Source: Casuarina equisetifolia
Lineage: Eukaryota; Streptophyta; Magnoliopsida; Fagales; Casuarinaceae
Direction: 5' to 3'
Assembly: GCA_028551475.1 (NCBI GenBank)
Contig: CM052355.1
Location: 24,703,580 to 24,767,579, forward strand
DNA length: 64,000 nt
The stretch's first letter is position 1, and every line of letters starts with the position of its first letter. The notes under the pieces were generated by a model. The model was given only the letters and a program-made list of their open reading frames with translations. It had not been told where the DNA came from and did not search any database. The translations under genes were made by a program, and so were the position numbers. This document shows, piece by piece, positions 48,730-60,725 of this stretch.

Positions 48730-51700
48730 ATGTCATCAAAGTCGACGAACAAGACTAACTGCTCACGGAGCAGTTCTACTCGATCAAGACATGGGGCCTG
48801 TGTGGTTGCGCAGACCCCCATCGACGCAAAGCTTCATGTAGACTTTGAAGAATCCGAACGTTTCTTTGATTACTCTACTTCGATTGACTTCAATATCTCA
48901 AGCTCCACAAGCAATGTCCCCTCCTCCACTATATCATCTTACCTCCAAAAGATGCAGAGAGGAAGTCTCATTCAACCTTTCGGTTGTGTGATTGCTGTGG
49001 AGGAGCAAAACTTTGCTGTTCTTGCCTATAGCGAAAATGCTCCCGAGATATTGGACTTGTCTCCACATGCTGTTCCCAACATCGAGCATCAAGAAGCTCT
49101 GACTTTTGGAACAGATGTTCGAACACTCTTTCAGTCCTCAGGTGCCACTGCTTTGCAGAAGGCAGCCAACTTTGGCGAGGTTAATCTTCTCAATCCCATA
49201 TTGGTTCATAGCAAAACCTCAGGAAAGCCCTTTTACGCTATTCTTCACCGAATAGATGTTGGGTTGGTCATAGATTTGGAACCAGTGAATCCATCTGATC
49301 TGCCGGTGACTGCTGCTGGGGCGTTGAAATCCTATAAGCTTGCAGCCAAAGCCATCTCAAGATTGCAGTCCTTGCCCAGTGGCAATGTATCTCTGCTCTG
49401 TGATGTTTTGGTTAAGGAAGTTAGTGATTTAATTGGTTATGATCGTGTCATGGTGTATAAATTTCACGAAGATGAGCACGGGGAAGTTTTAGCTGAGTGC
49501 CACAGACCTGATCTGGAACCTTATCTCGGTTTACATTACCCGGCTACTGATATTCCACAAGCTTCAAGGTTTCTATTCATGAAGAATAAGGTTAGAATGA
49601 TATATGATTGTTTGGCGCCTCCAGTTAAAGTAATTCAAGACAAGAAGTTGTCTCAGCCATTGAGCCTCTCTGGATCTACATTGAGATCTCCTCATGGTTG
49701 TCATGCACAGTATATGGCAAGCATGGGTTCCATTGCATCTCTTGTCATGTCAGTGACCATAAACGAAGATGACAATGAGATAGAGAGTGATCAGCAGAAG
49801 GCAAGAAAATTGTGGGGCTTGGTTGTTTGCCATCACACAAGCCCTCGGTTTGTTCCATTTCCTCTAAGGTATGCCTGTGAGTTCTTGATTCAAGTTTTCG
49901 GTGTCCAAGTCAACAAAGAAGTAGAGTTGGCTGCTCAACTGAGGGAGAAACACATCTTGCGAACTCAAACTGTGCTTTGTGACATGCTTCTTAGAGATGC
50001 CCCTGTCGCTATTGTTACTCACTCACCTAATATAATGGATCTTGTCAAGTGTGATGGAGCTGCACTATACTACAGGAACAAATTTTGGTTGCTTGGGATC
50101 ACCCCAACAGAAGCACAAATAAGAGACATTGCTGAATGGCTTCTCAAGTACCATAGTGGGACCACAGGTTTAAGTACTGATAGCCTTATGGATGCTGGCT
50201 ACCCAGGTGCTTCAGGCCTTGGAAATGAAGTTTGTGGGATAGCAGCTGTGAGGATTACTTCAAAGGATTTCCTGTTTTGGTTCAGATCTCACACCGCTAA
50301 GGAAATCAAGTGGGGTGGTGCAAAACATGATCCCGGTGACAACGCTGATGGAAGAAAGATGCATCCCAGGTCATCATTCAAGGCTTTTCTAGACGTGGTA
50401 AAGCATCGGAGCCTGCCTTGGGAAGATGTGGAAATGGATGCCATCACTCCTTACAGCTGATATTGAGGGGATCTTTGCAAGATGAGATTGTGGATGAGTC
50501 CAAAATGATTGTAAATGTTCCATCAGTTGATGACAGGATACAGAGAGTGGATGAATTATGGATCGTTGCAAATGAAATGGTTCGCCTTATCGAGACAGCT
50601 GCAGTCCCCATTTTGGCAGTCAATACCTCTGGTAGTATAAATGGATGGAATTCTAAAGCAGCTGAACTAACCGGACTGTCTGTTGAGAGAGCCATGGGTA
50701 TGTCTTTAATTGATCTTGTCTGGGATGATTCGCTTGAAGTGGTGAAGAATCTTCTCATCTCAGCTTCACAAGGTGAGTCTACACACTATCTTCATGATCT
50801 AGCTCTGTAGTTGCATCTTATGCTACTGATGGAGTCCTTTATGCATTTCAAATGAAGAAATCACAATACTGGGGCTCTATGTCTAGTTTTGTGTTTATCG
50901 TTAGAGAGACTTCTGGCTTTTTAGTTGTATATAATGCTTTTGGAGGAATGCTTTATGCTTTTCAGGGGGAAAATCTCAAGCGCGTTGCTCTATGATTTTC
51001 GATATTTGATTACAATGAGAGAAACTTTTGGATATTGTACCTCTCTATGCATGTTCTTCAGATTGAAATGTGTAAGTTGAGAATGGACAGAATCATGCTG
51101 TACTTGACAGTCCTTTACCTATGGAATTGCTTTTGGATATAAAGAAGCATACCATCAGATGGACTTGATAAGTGAAAAAGTAAAGCATATAAATGAATTG
51201 AGCTGCGCTGTCATCGGTCTTTTATCTTTTGAATTTCATGTTCTTACTTTACTGATTCTCAGTTTGTTAAATACACGAAGATCTCAATATTCAAATATTC
51301 TTTCTTTTGCTTGCTGATGCACTCTGATAACTGCATGAGATAAACTATGCCATGTCCCACTTAATGAATTATTGAGAATGCAGTAAATATTTAAGTGTTG
51401 TGGGGAATCAACTATACCCTTTCCATTTGATCCTTCCCATTCAATGTAAATATTTAAGTGTTATAGAAAAGCTACAGTTATTTCATCCAATCCTTTCTGG
51501 ACTCCTAGTATAATGTAGTTTTATTATGCAAGAACCGTGTACCATGTTTACTGATTGCATCATGTTCTCAGTCAGATACCTCCATTGCTAGTGACTTATA
51601 AGTTCCACAGCTTTTGCTTTTGTTTCCCCTAAAGTATTATTTCCTTCTCCATGCCCCTTGTGTCCTATTGTTTTATAATTTTTGTGCTAGACCAACTAAT

Positions 51701-54101
51701 CTGATATACAATTGGCAGGTATAGAAGAGCAAAATATTGAAATCAAACTTAGAACATTTGGTCCTGAGGAAAGTAATGGTCCTGTAATCTTGGTTGTTAA
51801 TTCATGTTGCGGCCGGGACACAAAAGAAAATGTTGTAGGTGTTTGCTTTGTTGGCCGTGATATTACAAAACAAAAGGTTATTTGGGATAAATATACATGT
51901 CTCCAAGGTGATTATGTTGGAATTGTGAGGAGCCCTTCTGCACTTATTCCTCCAATTTTTATGACTGATGAGCATGGGCGATGCTTGGAATGGAATGATG
52001 CAATGCAAAAATTGTCTGGTTTGAGGAGGGAAGAGGCGGTAGATCGGATGCTTCTTGGGGAGGTTTTCAATGTAAAATATTTTGGTTTTCGAGTTAAAGA
52101 TCATGACACATTAACCAAGCTTAGGATACTCCTTAATGGGGTTATTGCGGGCCATGACCCTGAAAAGTTGTTATTTGGATTCTATAGTCAGCAGGGTAAT
52201 TATGTTGAAGCGTTACTTTCTGCAAATAAAAGGACAGATGCAGAAGGAAAGGTTACTGGTGTTTTGTGCTTTCTGCACATGGCTAGTCCAGAACTTCAGT
52301 ATGCTTTGCAGGTGCAGAGGATATCAGAACAGGCTGCTGCTGATGCGGTCAAGAAATTGGCATATATTCGTCAAGAAATCAGAAAACCTCTTAATGGGAT
52401 TACTTTTATGCAGACCCTAATGGGATCTTCTGACTTACGCAAAGAGCAGAAGCAGCTACTTAAGGCAAGCTCATTGTGTCGTGAGCAATTAGCTGAGGTT
52501 GTTGATGACACTGATATTGAAAGTATTGAGGAATGGTATGGCCTTTCAGCTTGAGTATCTGTTGGCATGCTTGTATAATTGGGTGTTTTTTTTACAACTA
52601 GATGATAAAATTTGGTTACTGGATTTCAAAAGATGATATGATGTTTAATGATCATTCTTGATGTATTGGTTGCTAACAAATAAATATGGATTCTCTAAGT
52701 CTTGCTGTGTCCATATGTCTTTCTGGTCTCTCTTCTGAGCAATTCATTACTTAAGAGATCCATTAAAAGAAATACGGCTTGAGACTCATTCTAGACCCAA
52801 TTGCCATATGTATCCCACGGTTTTTTCCTGAAACAATTTTCGTGGGCCTGTCCCCATGTGTATGTCACTTGCTCTGAGATATCAATAATGGGCTAGTGGT
52901 ATATTTTCATGTTATTTCTGTATATATAGATTTTTGAGATTTCAAATGCATTCTTACTCTTTTCAGTTGTTGTATGTTGTATGATGCTCGTTGCGTATTA
53001 TATTAGCTTGCTTTTCTTGCATTTTTGTTGTAGATTTTTATGCCCTCTGAAATGCCTTTTGGATCTTTGGGCTGCTTGCTTGCAGCTACATGGAAACGAG
53101 CTCTACTGAATTTAACCTTGGGGAAGTTCTTGAAGCTGTCATGAACCAAGTTATGATTTTGTGCCGGGAGCGCGAGGTGCAGGTCATCCATGATTCAACT
53201 GCTGAAGTGTCATTGATGCACTTATATGGGGACAACGTGAGACTTCAGCAAGTTCTTTCTCATCTCTTGACGAACGCAATCCTCTTCACCCCTGCATTTG
53301 AAGGATCATTAATTTCATTTAGAGTGATTCCAAGGCAGGAACGAATAGGGGTGAAAATACACATTGTCCATCTAGAATTTAGGTAATTACTTTCACGCCT
53401 ATAATATTTTAGAGTTTCTGTTACTTAATCAGAAATTATTCTTGTTTAATTGTTCAAATGTGTTTTTTCCCATCTAAGTTCAATAATGACTTAATTCCAA
53501 TATCTCAATGATGGATGAAGTATTATTTATCTTAGTCAGCTAGAAATGTTACCATTTCAAAGATGTAATCTTATCAGCAAAGAAAATAAATGAAAGAAAA
53601 GAGAAATCTATGTGTTTGAAGAATAGATTAAACTTTTTAGGACATGAAGTGATCTCTGAGAATTTGCGACTCTTTCTTCAGTTGTGTGGTTAATTGTCAT
53701 GCAAATGAAGTATGTGCTCGAACATGTTACTGAGAGAAAATAGAACAGTATCATTTACATGATGCTGTCCTTTATGACTAACTTTTTTTGTTGATTGACA
53801 TGCATCAAAATTATTCTGACTAGTTATTTTGGACTGAAAACGAAAAAGATCCATTAGGACTAACGAGTTTAATTGCATTAACTATGGCAGGATCTCCCAT
53901 CCGTCACCTGGGATTCCAGAAGCTCTAATTCAGGAGATGTTTCACCACGGCCATGGTCTCTCAAGGGAAGGCCTCGGCCTGCACATTAGTTACAAGCTTG
54001 TGAAGATCATGAATGGCACTGTAAAATATATGAGAGAAGCTGAGAAATCATCGTTTATGGTTCTTATTGAATTCCCATTGGCTCGACAAATTGACAGATG
54101 A
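48730..54101 (+). CDS. PHYE: Phytochrome E with a single-base frameshift in exon 1
   Basis: Phytochromes are red/far-red photoreceptors carrying phytochromobilin; in Arabidopsis PHYE acts in shade avoidance, flowering and germination. Four coding exons: 48730-50772, 51719-52535, 53086-53382 and 53891-54101, all GT-AG, about 1122 residues if the frame is kept. The N-terminal PAS, GAF and PHY parts are complete. Cys324 in SPHGCHAQ is the chromophore cysteine. The C-terminal part holds two PAS repeats (IPILAVN-like [31 protein letters not shown]) and the histidine-kinase-related domain ([13 protein letters not shown], lacking the phospho-His, as is normal for plant phytochromes). At 50443-50451 the DNA reads ATCACTCC where the family's DAIHSLQLIL needs one more base. 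The frame therefore stops at 50458-50460 after 576 residues, then resumes one frame over. The spelling of exons 2-4 matches PHYE better than PHYB or PHYA, and those exons look intact. Confidence 0.92.
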
Positions 54102-54958
54102 CCCCAGAAACCAGTGGATTCCGAGATCGCACAAAAACCAACATCCATTGGCCAACTTATCAAGTCAATGGCATGCCTATGAAAGGAAGTAATATATAGC
54201 CAGAGCTGGACCAGGAATTGTACAGAGGCTGGACAATGCTTGAATTCGTGTTTCCCAAGTCTGGAAACCGAACTGTGAGTTCACAGCAGTGATTGTGGTG
54301 TTTTCGAAAGTGAATAACATATTTAAGTCCACTGTGACAATTCTCTCGACCCTGGATCCTTCTGTAACCTCTTTTTGTAGTCTCATTCCTCATTAAATGT
54401 TTGTTTTTGGGAAGAGGTCAGTGGCTAGAGGCTTTCGCAACCTGGGTCGTTTGTTGTTTTGAACTGAATCATTTGAGTTTTATGCTCGAATGGTGTGAAA
54501 TATGATGACCAAATGGACTTAAGAGTACACTCACTATTGGCTTAGTGGTAAGTTAACAAGGTCATTAATGTCGCTTAACTAGTTAAATTAGTAATGAGAT
54601 GGCAAGAATTTTAACCATGAGGTTTAGAATTTGATGCTCCACATACGTCAATTGCATGTGTTGTAATTGTAAATAATAGGTCATTGACTACTAGATCAGG
54701 AGTCTGGCACTTAAGTTGTTGAGTGAGTTATAAAATTGAAAACAAAGGTTGTTAACCTATTATTCCCGGCCATCCTTCATCTTTTTTAAGTTGGCCTTCT
54801 GGGCCTAACCACTCCAGGCCCCTTCAGCCCACCGAATGTGACCCACTTGTTCTTTATCTAGGATGTGTAACCATGTATGTAGACAGTAAGGAACCAAATC
54901 CCAATTGCTGGAGACTAAACACCAAAAACATGACTGACGTTTCGGTGTCAGCAATAAT
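54102..54958. other. Spacer between PHYE and the PPR gene
   Basis: PHYE 3' UTR and the promoter of the next gene. An ATG at 54873 opens an overlapping frame that would act as an upstream reading frame if transcription starts before it. No other gene was seen. Confidence 0.5.
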
Positions 54959-57900
54959 ATGCTTCGGCGGTACCTTTCGTGCACTCCCAGGCGTCTCTCC
55001 TACAATTCAAACCCTGCCTTTTGTACGTTCGCTGTCCCATGCATCCCACCCCAAGAGCATTCTATTTTCCTTGAGCCTCAAAGTCCAAGCGGTCAAGTTA
55101 GACTGCGCCATCTTAACATCCCCTTGCAAAACTTAGTTGATCGGTACAGAGAATCCAAGCTGCACGTTAGACAAACACCGCCATCACATGTCTCTGATTT
55201 GGAAACGCGCAAATTGCTTGTCAGTCGATATCAAGATTCTTGTTGTCCGAAAGATGCTAAAGAACTTCATTTGCAGATTTTTAAGAATGGGTTTGCCCAT
55301 GATTTGTTTTTGTGCAATACCCTTATTAATGTATATGTTCGAAATGGTGACCTGGTTTCTGCACGTAACGTGTTTGTTGAAATGCCGGAAAAGAATCTGG
55401 TTTCGTGGGCTTGTTTGATTTCGGGGTATGCCCAGAATTGCATACCTAATGAGGCGTGTGCACTTTTTAAACGGATGATTTCCGAGGGTATTTTCCCAAA
55501 CCACTATGCTTTTGGTAGTGCTCTTCGAGCTTGCCACGAGCTCGGCGCTTGTGGAGTTAAATTTGGGATGCAAATTCATGGGTTGTTATCAAAAACTCAC
55601 TATGCATTTCATGTGGTGGTATGTAATGTGCTGATGTTAATGTACGGGCATTGTCTAGGCTTTGCTGATGACGCTCGCCGTGTTTTTGAGCAGATACAGG
55701 TCAGAAATTCAACATCATGGAATTCTATCATTTCAGTTTTTTCCCAAAGAGGAGATGCAATATCTGCTTTTGAACTCTTCTCAAGAATGCAACAGGAGGG
55801 TTCAGGATTCAGCTCAAAACCTAATGAGTATACTTTTGGAAGTTTAATAACTGCTGCCTCTTCGTCAGTGGATTCTGGTTGTAGTTTGCTGAGGCAGATG
55901 CTCACCAGGGTTAATAAGTCCGGATATTTAGGGGATCTTTATGTTGGTAGTGCCTTCATAAGTGGCTTTGCCAGGTTTGGACTGAATGATTATGCTAAGC
56001 AGGTTTTTGAACAGATGAGTGCGAGGAACGCAGTCTCCCTTAATGGTTTGATGGTTGGATTGGCGAGACAAAATCAGGGAGAAGAAGCAGCGGAGGCTTT
56101 CATGGAGATGAGGAACTTGGTTGATATCAATCTTGATTCATATGTGATTCTGTTAAGTGCCTTCCCTGAATTTGCTGTGTTGGAGGATGGCAAAAGAAAG
56201 GGCAGAGAGGTCCACGCATATGTGATCAGAACTGGCTTAATTAACATCAAGCGTGAAATTGGGAACGGCCTTGTTAATATGTATGCCAAATGTGGTGATA
56301 TTGCTGGTGCTGGTTCTGTTTTTAGACTCATGGTTGCTCGAGATTCAATTTCGTGGAACACCATGATCTCTGGTCTTGACCAGAATGAGTGTTTCGAAGA
56401 TGCAGTCAGCAGCTTCCATGCAATGAGGAGAAGTGGGGAGATGCCGTCAAATTTTTCATTAATTAGCACTTTGAGTTCATGTGCAAGCTTGGGGTGGAGG
56501 ATGCTGGGACAACAAATACATTCTGAAGCACTTAAATCAGGACTTGATTTGGACGTTTCAGTTTGTAATGCTCTTCTTGCGCTGTATGCTGAAACTGGAA
56601 GCCTTGCAGAATCTGAGAAAGTTTTCTCCCTGATGCCACAATGTGATCAAGTTTCATGGAATTCACTAATTGGGGCTTTTGCTGATTCAGAATCATCTGC
56701 CCAAGAAGCTGTAAAATATTTCTTAAACATGATGCGAGCTGGATGGTATCCGAACAGAGTAAGCTTCATAAATATTCTTGCTGCAGTGTCATCACTTTTC
56801 CATCACCGACTGAGCCATCAGATTCATGGTCTAGTGCTAAAATACTGTGTTGCAGAAGACACTGCTATTGAGAATGCACTTTTGGCTTGCTATGGGAAGC
56901 ATGGAGAGATGAATGAATGTGAGAAGATATTTTCTAGGATGTTTGAGAGGAGAGATGAAGTAAGTTGGAATTCTATGATTTCTGGATATATACACAACGA
57001 AGTGTTGCCCAAGGCCATGGATTTGGTTTGGTTTATGATGCAGAGGGGTCAGAGATTGGACTGTTTCACTTTTGCTACTGTTCTCAGTGCTTGTGCCTCT
57101 GTTGCAACGCTAGAGCGTGGCATGGAAGTCCATGCTAGTGCAACAAGAGCTTGTTTAGAATATGATGTTGTAGTTGGCAGTGCACTTGTTGACATGTATA
57201 CTAAATGTGGAAGAATAGATTATGCTTCCAGGTTTTTCCAATTGATGCCTATGAAGAATGTCTATTCTTGGAATTCAATGATTTCAGGCTATGCACGCCA
57301 TGGACATGGACACAAAGCTTTGGAGCTTTTTTCTCAAATGAAGTTATCTGGTCAACCACCAGATCATGTCACCTTTGTTGGGGTCTTATCAGCTTGTAGC
57401 CACGTGGGGTTGGTGGATGAGGGATTTAACTATTTCAGGTCTATGAGTGAAATATATGGTTTAGCTCCTCATGTTGTGCACTTTTCGTGTATGGTAGATC
57501 TCCTGGGGCGGGCGGGTGAGCTTAACAAGATAGACAACTTCATCAAGGAGATGCCTATGAAACCTAACGTTCTTATGTGGAGGACAATTTTAGGGGCTTG
57601 TTGCCGAACTAATGGCCGTAACACAGAGCTAGGTCAGATGGCTGCTCAAATGCTTTTGGAGTTGGAACCTGAAAATGCTGTTAACTATGTCCTTCTTTCT
57701 AACATGTACGCTTCTGGAGGGAAGTGGGAAGATGTGGCAATAACTAGAACTGCCATGAGGAAAGCAGCAGTAAAAAAGGAGGCTGGGTATAGTTGGGTAA
57801 CCATGAAGGACGGTGTTCATGTTTTTGTGGCCGGAGACAAATCACACCCAGAGAAAGATCTGATATATGAAAAACTGAAGGAACTTAACAGGAAAATGAG

Positions 57901-58186
57901 AGATGCTGGATATGTACCCGAGACAAAATTTGCACTGTACGATCTTGAGCTTGAAAACAAAGAAGAACTCCTAGGCTATCATAGTGAGAAACTAGCAGTT
58001 GCTTTTGCACTCACCCGCGAATCTGGGCTGCCTATAAGGATAATGAAAAACCTCCGGGTTTGTGGTGACTGCCATTCGGCCTTTAAATATATATCGAAGA
58101 TTGTCAGTCGGCAAATAGTATTGCGGGATTCAAACAGATTTCATCATTTTGATGATGGTAAGTGTTCGTGCGGGGATTACTGGTGA
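54959..58186 (+). CDS. MEF7: DYW-type pentatricopeptide repeat protein, probable mitochondrial RNA editing factor
   Basis: PLS-class PPR proteins bind single RNA sites in organelles, and their DYW domain catalyses C-to-U editing. The 1075-residue intronless frame starts at ATG 54959 with an Arg-rich N-terminus (MLRRYLSCTPRRLSY) typical of a mitochondrial presequence. A long run of PPR repeats follows, many with the VSWNSMISGY signature (for example 'DEVSWNSMISGYIHNEVLPK'). Then come the E/E+ region (GYSWVTMKDGVHVFVAGDKSHPE) and a complete DYW domain. The deaminase-like zinc site is visible as HSE at 1008-1010 and CGDC at 1035-1038, with a CSCGDYW end. Order and spelling are very close to my recollection of Arabidopsis At5g09950 (MEF7), somewhat longer at the N-terminus. 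The RNA target cannot be read from this sequence. Confidence 0.88.
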   Translation: MLRRYLSCTPRRLSYNSNPAFCTFAVPCIPPQEHSIFLEPQSPSGQVRLRHLNIPLQNLVDRYRESKLHVRQTPPSHVSDLETRKLLVSRYQDSCCPKDAKELHLQIFKNGFAHDLFLCNTLINVYVRNGDLVSARNVFVEMPEKNLVSWACLISGYAQNCIPNEACALFKRMISEGIFPNHYAFGSALRACHELGACGVKFGMQIHGLLSKTHYAFHVVVCNVLMLMYGHCLGFADDARRVFEQIQVRNSTSWNSIISVFSQRGDAISAFELFSRMQQEGSGFSSKPNEYTFGSLITAASSSVDSGCSLLRQMLTRVNKSGYLGDLYVGSAFISGFARFGLNDYAKQVFEQMSARNAVSLNGLMVGLARQNQGEEAAEAFMEMRNLVDINLDSYVILLSAFPEFAVLEDGKRKGREVHAYVIRTGLINIKREIGNGLVNMYAKCGDIAGAGSVFRLMVARDSISWNTMISGLDQNECFEDAVSSFHAMRRSGEMPSNFSLISTLSSCASLGWRMLGQQIHSEALKSGLDLDVSVCNALLALYAETGSLAESEKVFSLMPQCDQVSWNSLIGAFADSESSAQEAVKYFLNMMRAGWYPNRVSFINILAAVSSLFHHRLSHQIHGLVLKYCVAEDTAIENALLACYGKHGEMNECEKIFSRMFERRDEVSWNSMISGYIHNEVLPKAMDLVWFMMQRGQRLDCFTFATVLSACASVATLERGMEVHASATRACLEYDVVVGSALVDMYTKCGRIDYASRFFQLMPMKNVYSWNSMISGYARHGHGHKALELFSQMKLSGQPPDHVTFVGVLSACSHVGLVDEGFNYFRSMSEIYGLAPHVVHFSCMVDLLGRAGELNKIDNFIKEMPMKPNVLMWRTILGACCRTNGRNTELGQMAAQMLLELEPENAVNYVLLSNMYASGGKWEDVAITRTAMRKAAVKKEAGYSWVTMKDGVHVFVAGDKSHPEKDLIYEKLKELNRKMRDAGYVPETKFALYDLELENKEELLGYHSEKLAVAFALTRESGLPIRIMKNLRVCGDCHSAFKYISKIVSRQIVLRDSNRFHHFDDGKCSCGDYW

Positions 58187-60650
58187 TCAACAAATGGATC
58201 ACTTACTTCTGAAACAGAGATTCACTGAAGGTTCATTGGCTTTAGAGGAAGGAGAATACCAAGGGACAGTTAGCAGGATATTAATAGAAACCTGCTATAG
58301 CTCCCCTATATGGCATTGTTTAGTAAGAGTTAATTCTAAAGGGAAGTCATGAAGGCAACCTACTCATGAAAATAGGATAAGAAGTGCTTATGCAGTTCTT
58401 TCTGCTGCCTAATAATGATGAATCTATTCCTTTCTTTCACTTCACAATATGTTAGGCTGATGGAGTTTGCTTTGCAAAAGAAGATCCACTTTCTTGTATG
58501 GGAAAATGAAGGATGCGATTTATAAATCATCTTGTTACTGCAACCCTTGACAAAGTAGATTGCAATGAAAAATAGGATGTTAAAGTAAAGTTCCTCTTTC
58601 CAGAGAAAGACATCCAAAAGAAGTCACGCCGGATGTGCAGTTATAGTAGGATTTTCTTAGATGCTACTCACCTTGATTTTTACTGTAAACATGAAGAAAG
58701 GTTCTGCGGAACGCTACTGGACAAAGATGCTTTTGTTTTGCTGCTGCTGTTCACTTTATTTTGTATTTTCAGGAATTGTAGGGTATGTATGATGATGGTT
58801 TCAATTTTTTTTTTTTGGTTGAAAGGTGGCTTATATTATATAAATGTGAGAATTGTTTTATGATGAAATTCACTTTTGCTAATTCTTTTTCTTGTGCTAT
58901 TCGTTTAATAAATTGTTTTGGTTCTGCTTTCAAAAGAATACATACTAGATAATACTTATTTTATGAAATCACAAGAAGGTGTTAAGTTGATGTCTTGCGT
59001 ATAAAATTAAAAACGAATAAAAAAAGTTACAAATTGAAACAGAAAAGGTCTTATAATCGTCCTTACTCAAAAAAGAAAGAGAAAAAAAAATTATACTATG
59101 ACTTATATTCTATTAAGGTGGTCGTATGGGTATTCTGTTTGTTGAAGTGGTCATAGAGTTCATTTCAATTAATAGAGATGTATTAGCAAAATTTTTATTC
59201 TGCTATAGCCTCTCTTTTAATTTGTCTAAAGAGAAATTTGTGGCTTGAAAAGTGTTTTATATTTGAATTGTTTTGTTATTAATTTTAAAAACAAAAACCC
59301 CATTTCAACATCTTTAGGAGCAAGGTTAGTATTCTCATATAGATATAAGAAATGAGAGTGGTACATTTTGCATCATAACTTTATTGTCCTTTATTAGTTA
59401 TTTTGATTTCACTATTCTTATTTCAAAAATAAATAAATAAAACTTTCATTTGCCTAGGGAAAAAAAGAAACCTTTATCTTCTTGAACTACTAGATAATGA
59501 AATTTCTATTCACCTCCTCTTTTTAATGTGTGTACAATGCTTCATACAAAAAAGGAAAGGAACTTAAATATATATATATATATATATGTCTATAGAACTT
59601 GATCCATTTTTGTGCATGGCACATGTGGGCTTAAAAGCGAGAATTAAGCTAAGATTTCAAGTTCTAATTAACCTCCAATGGATTGCTTGAAGTTGACTCA
59701 CCTAAAGCCCTTTAAGTTTTTTAGCATGACTCCAGCTTAATATAAACAAATCATATAAGTAAAATAATCATTTCATTAACATCAATGGAACATTAATTTC
59801 TCTTTATAATACCCCCCCCCAAAAAATGTAGATTCTTAAGTCAACTTTAAGAAGGATTTTGCTTTCCAACATGATAAGAAAAACTTGTGTTTAACTGTAA
59901 CACTTGTTTGCTTAGTTAAAAAGTATTTTTTTACACTTAAGATGAGAATGCATATTAAAAATAGTGTAACATTAATCTCATATTACCTAAATTATTTTTA
60001 AGAATCTTTTTTATAAGAAAGAAACATTGCATACTTTTAAATCAATTTTTAAATAAAGTTAAACTTTATAACAGAAGATGAGTTGAAGTTCTAAATTAAA
60101 AAAGAAATAGATTTTGAGATAATATGCATAATTGTGTTAAGTCAGTGAAAGCCAAGATACAAAAGTAGGCAAATGGATGTTTGATTAAGATTTTGATCCA
60201 AACTCGAATCTACATATTTTGTTTGAAAAATTCAATCCCACCTAAAAAAGATCTCTAAACAAAATTTAAACAATATAAGACTTATAACATATTATTTCTA
60301 ATAGCCTTTTTGTAGCTTATGTGTATTTTAGTCCTTGTGCATGAGAATGCCAATTATATGGAAAGCTCAATATAATATAGGAGTAATATTAAAAAAAATC
60401 TTTTCTCCTTATAAAAAAACTTTTCTCAAACTATTTTTTAATATAATCAAATATACATACAGTTTTCGAAGCTATGAAATTTTTAATATTAATTTTAAAA
60501 ATTCATGCTTTATCAGATCTTAAATAATAATGTTTTTCTTGGGGCTTTTCAATAAATCTCTTATTTCCTCTCCTCATTTAATCATATTTAATGGATATTC
60601 AAATGTACAATTCAAAGTTCCTCTTTATGCCCATTACCTGGCCCAAGAAC
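58187..60650. other. AT-rich intergenic DNA
   Basis: PPR 3' UTR, then strongly AT-rich DNA. An (AT)n run lies at about 59568-59587 and a C-run (ten C) at about 59811-59820. No gene, tRNA or element end was recognised. Confidence 0.55.
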
Positions 60651-60725
60651 TATATCATCAGGTCGACAAAATAAGTCTGTGGGCTTTCCAAAGCAGGCCC
60701 ATCCTCATTATGGGCTTCCATTGAC
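60650..60725 (+). promoter_or_regulatory. TGGGC-type (site II) promoter cluster upstream of FRS10
   Basis: Within 76 bases there are four GGGCY/RGCCC words: tggcccaag, gtgggcttt, caggcccat and atgggcttc. Plant site II elements (TGGGCY) bind TCP factors and are common in promoters of growth-related and housekeeping genes. They lie just before a purine-rich leader (about 60780-60840) with a donor at 60888, as expected for the FRS10 gene downstream. Confidence 0.45.

Noticed and set aside
48730..50460. A complete 576-residue photoreceptor lacking the output domains
   Set aside because: The next frame continues the phytochrome protein immediately, and exons 2-4 are intact, so this is a frameshifted PHYE rather than a naturally short protein.
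54873..55136. Separate small gene before the PPR gene
   Set aside because: It overlaps the PPR start in another frame and has no family match; at most it is an upstream reading frame.
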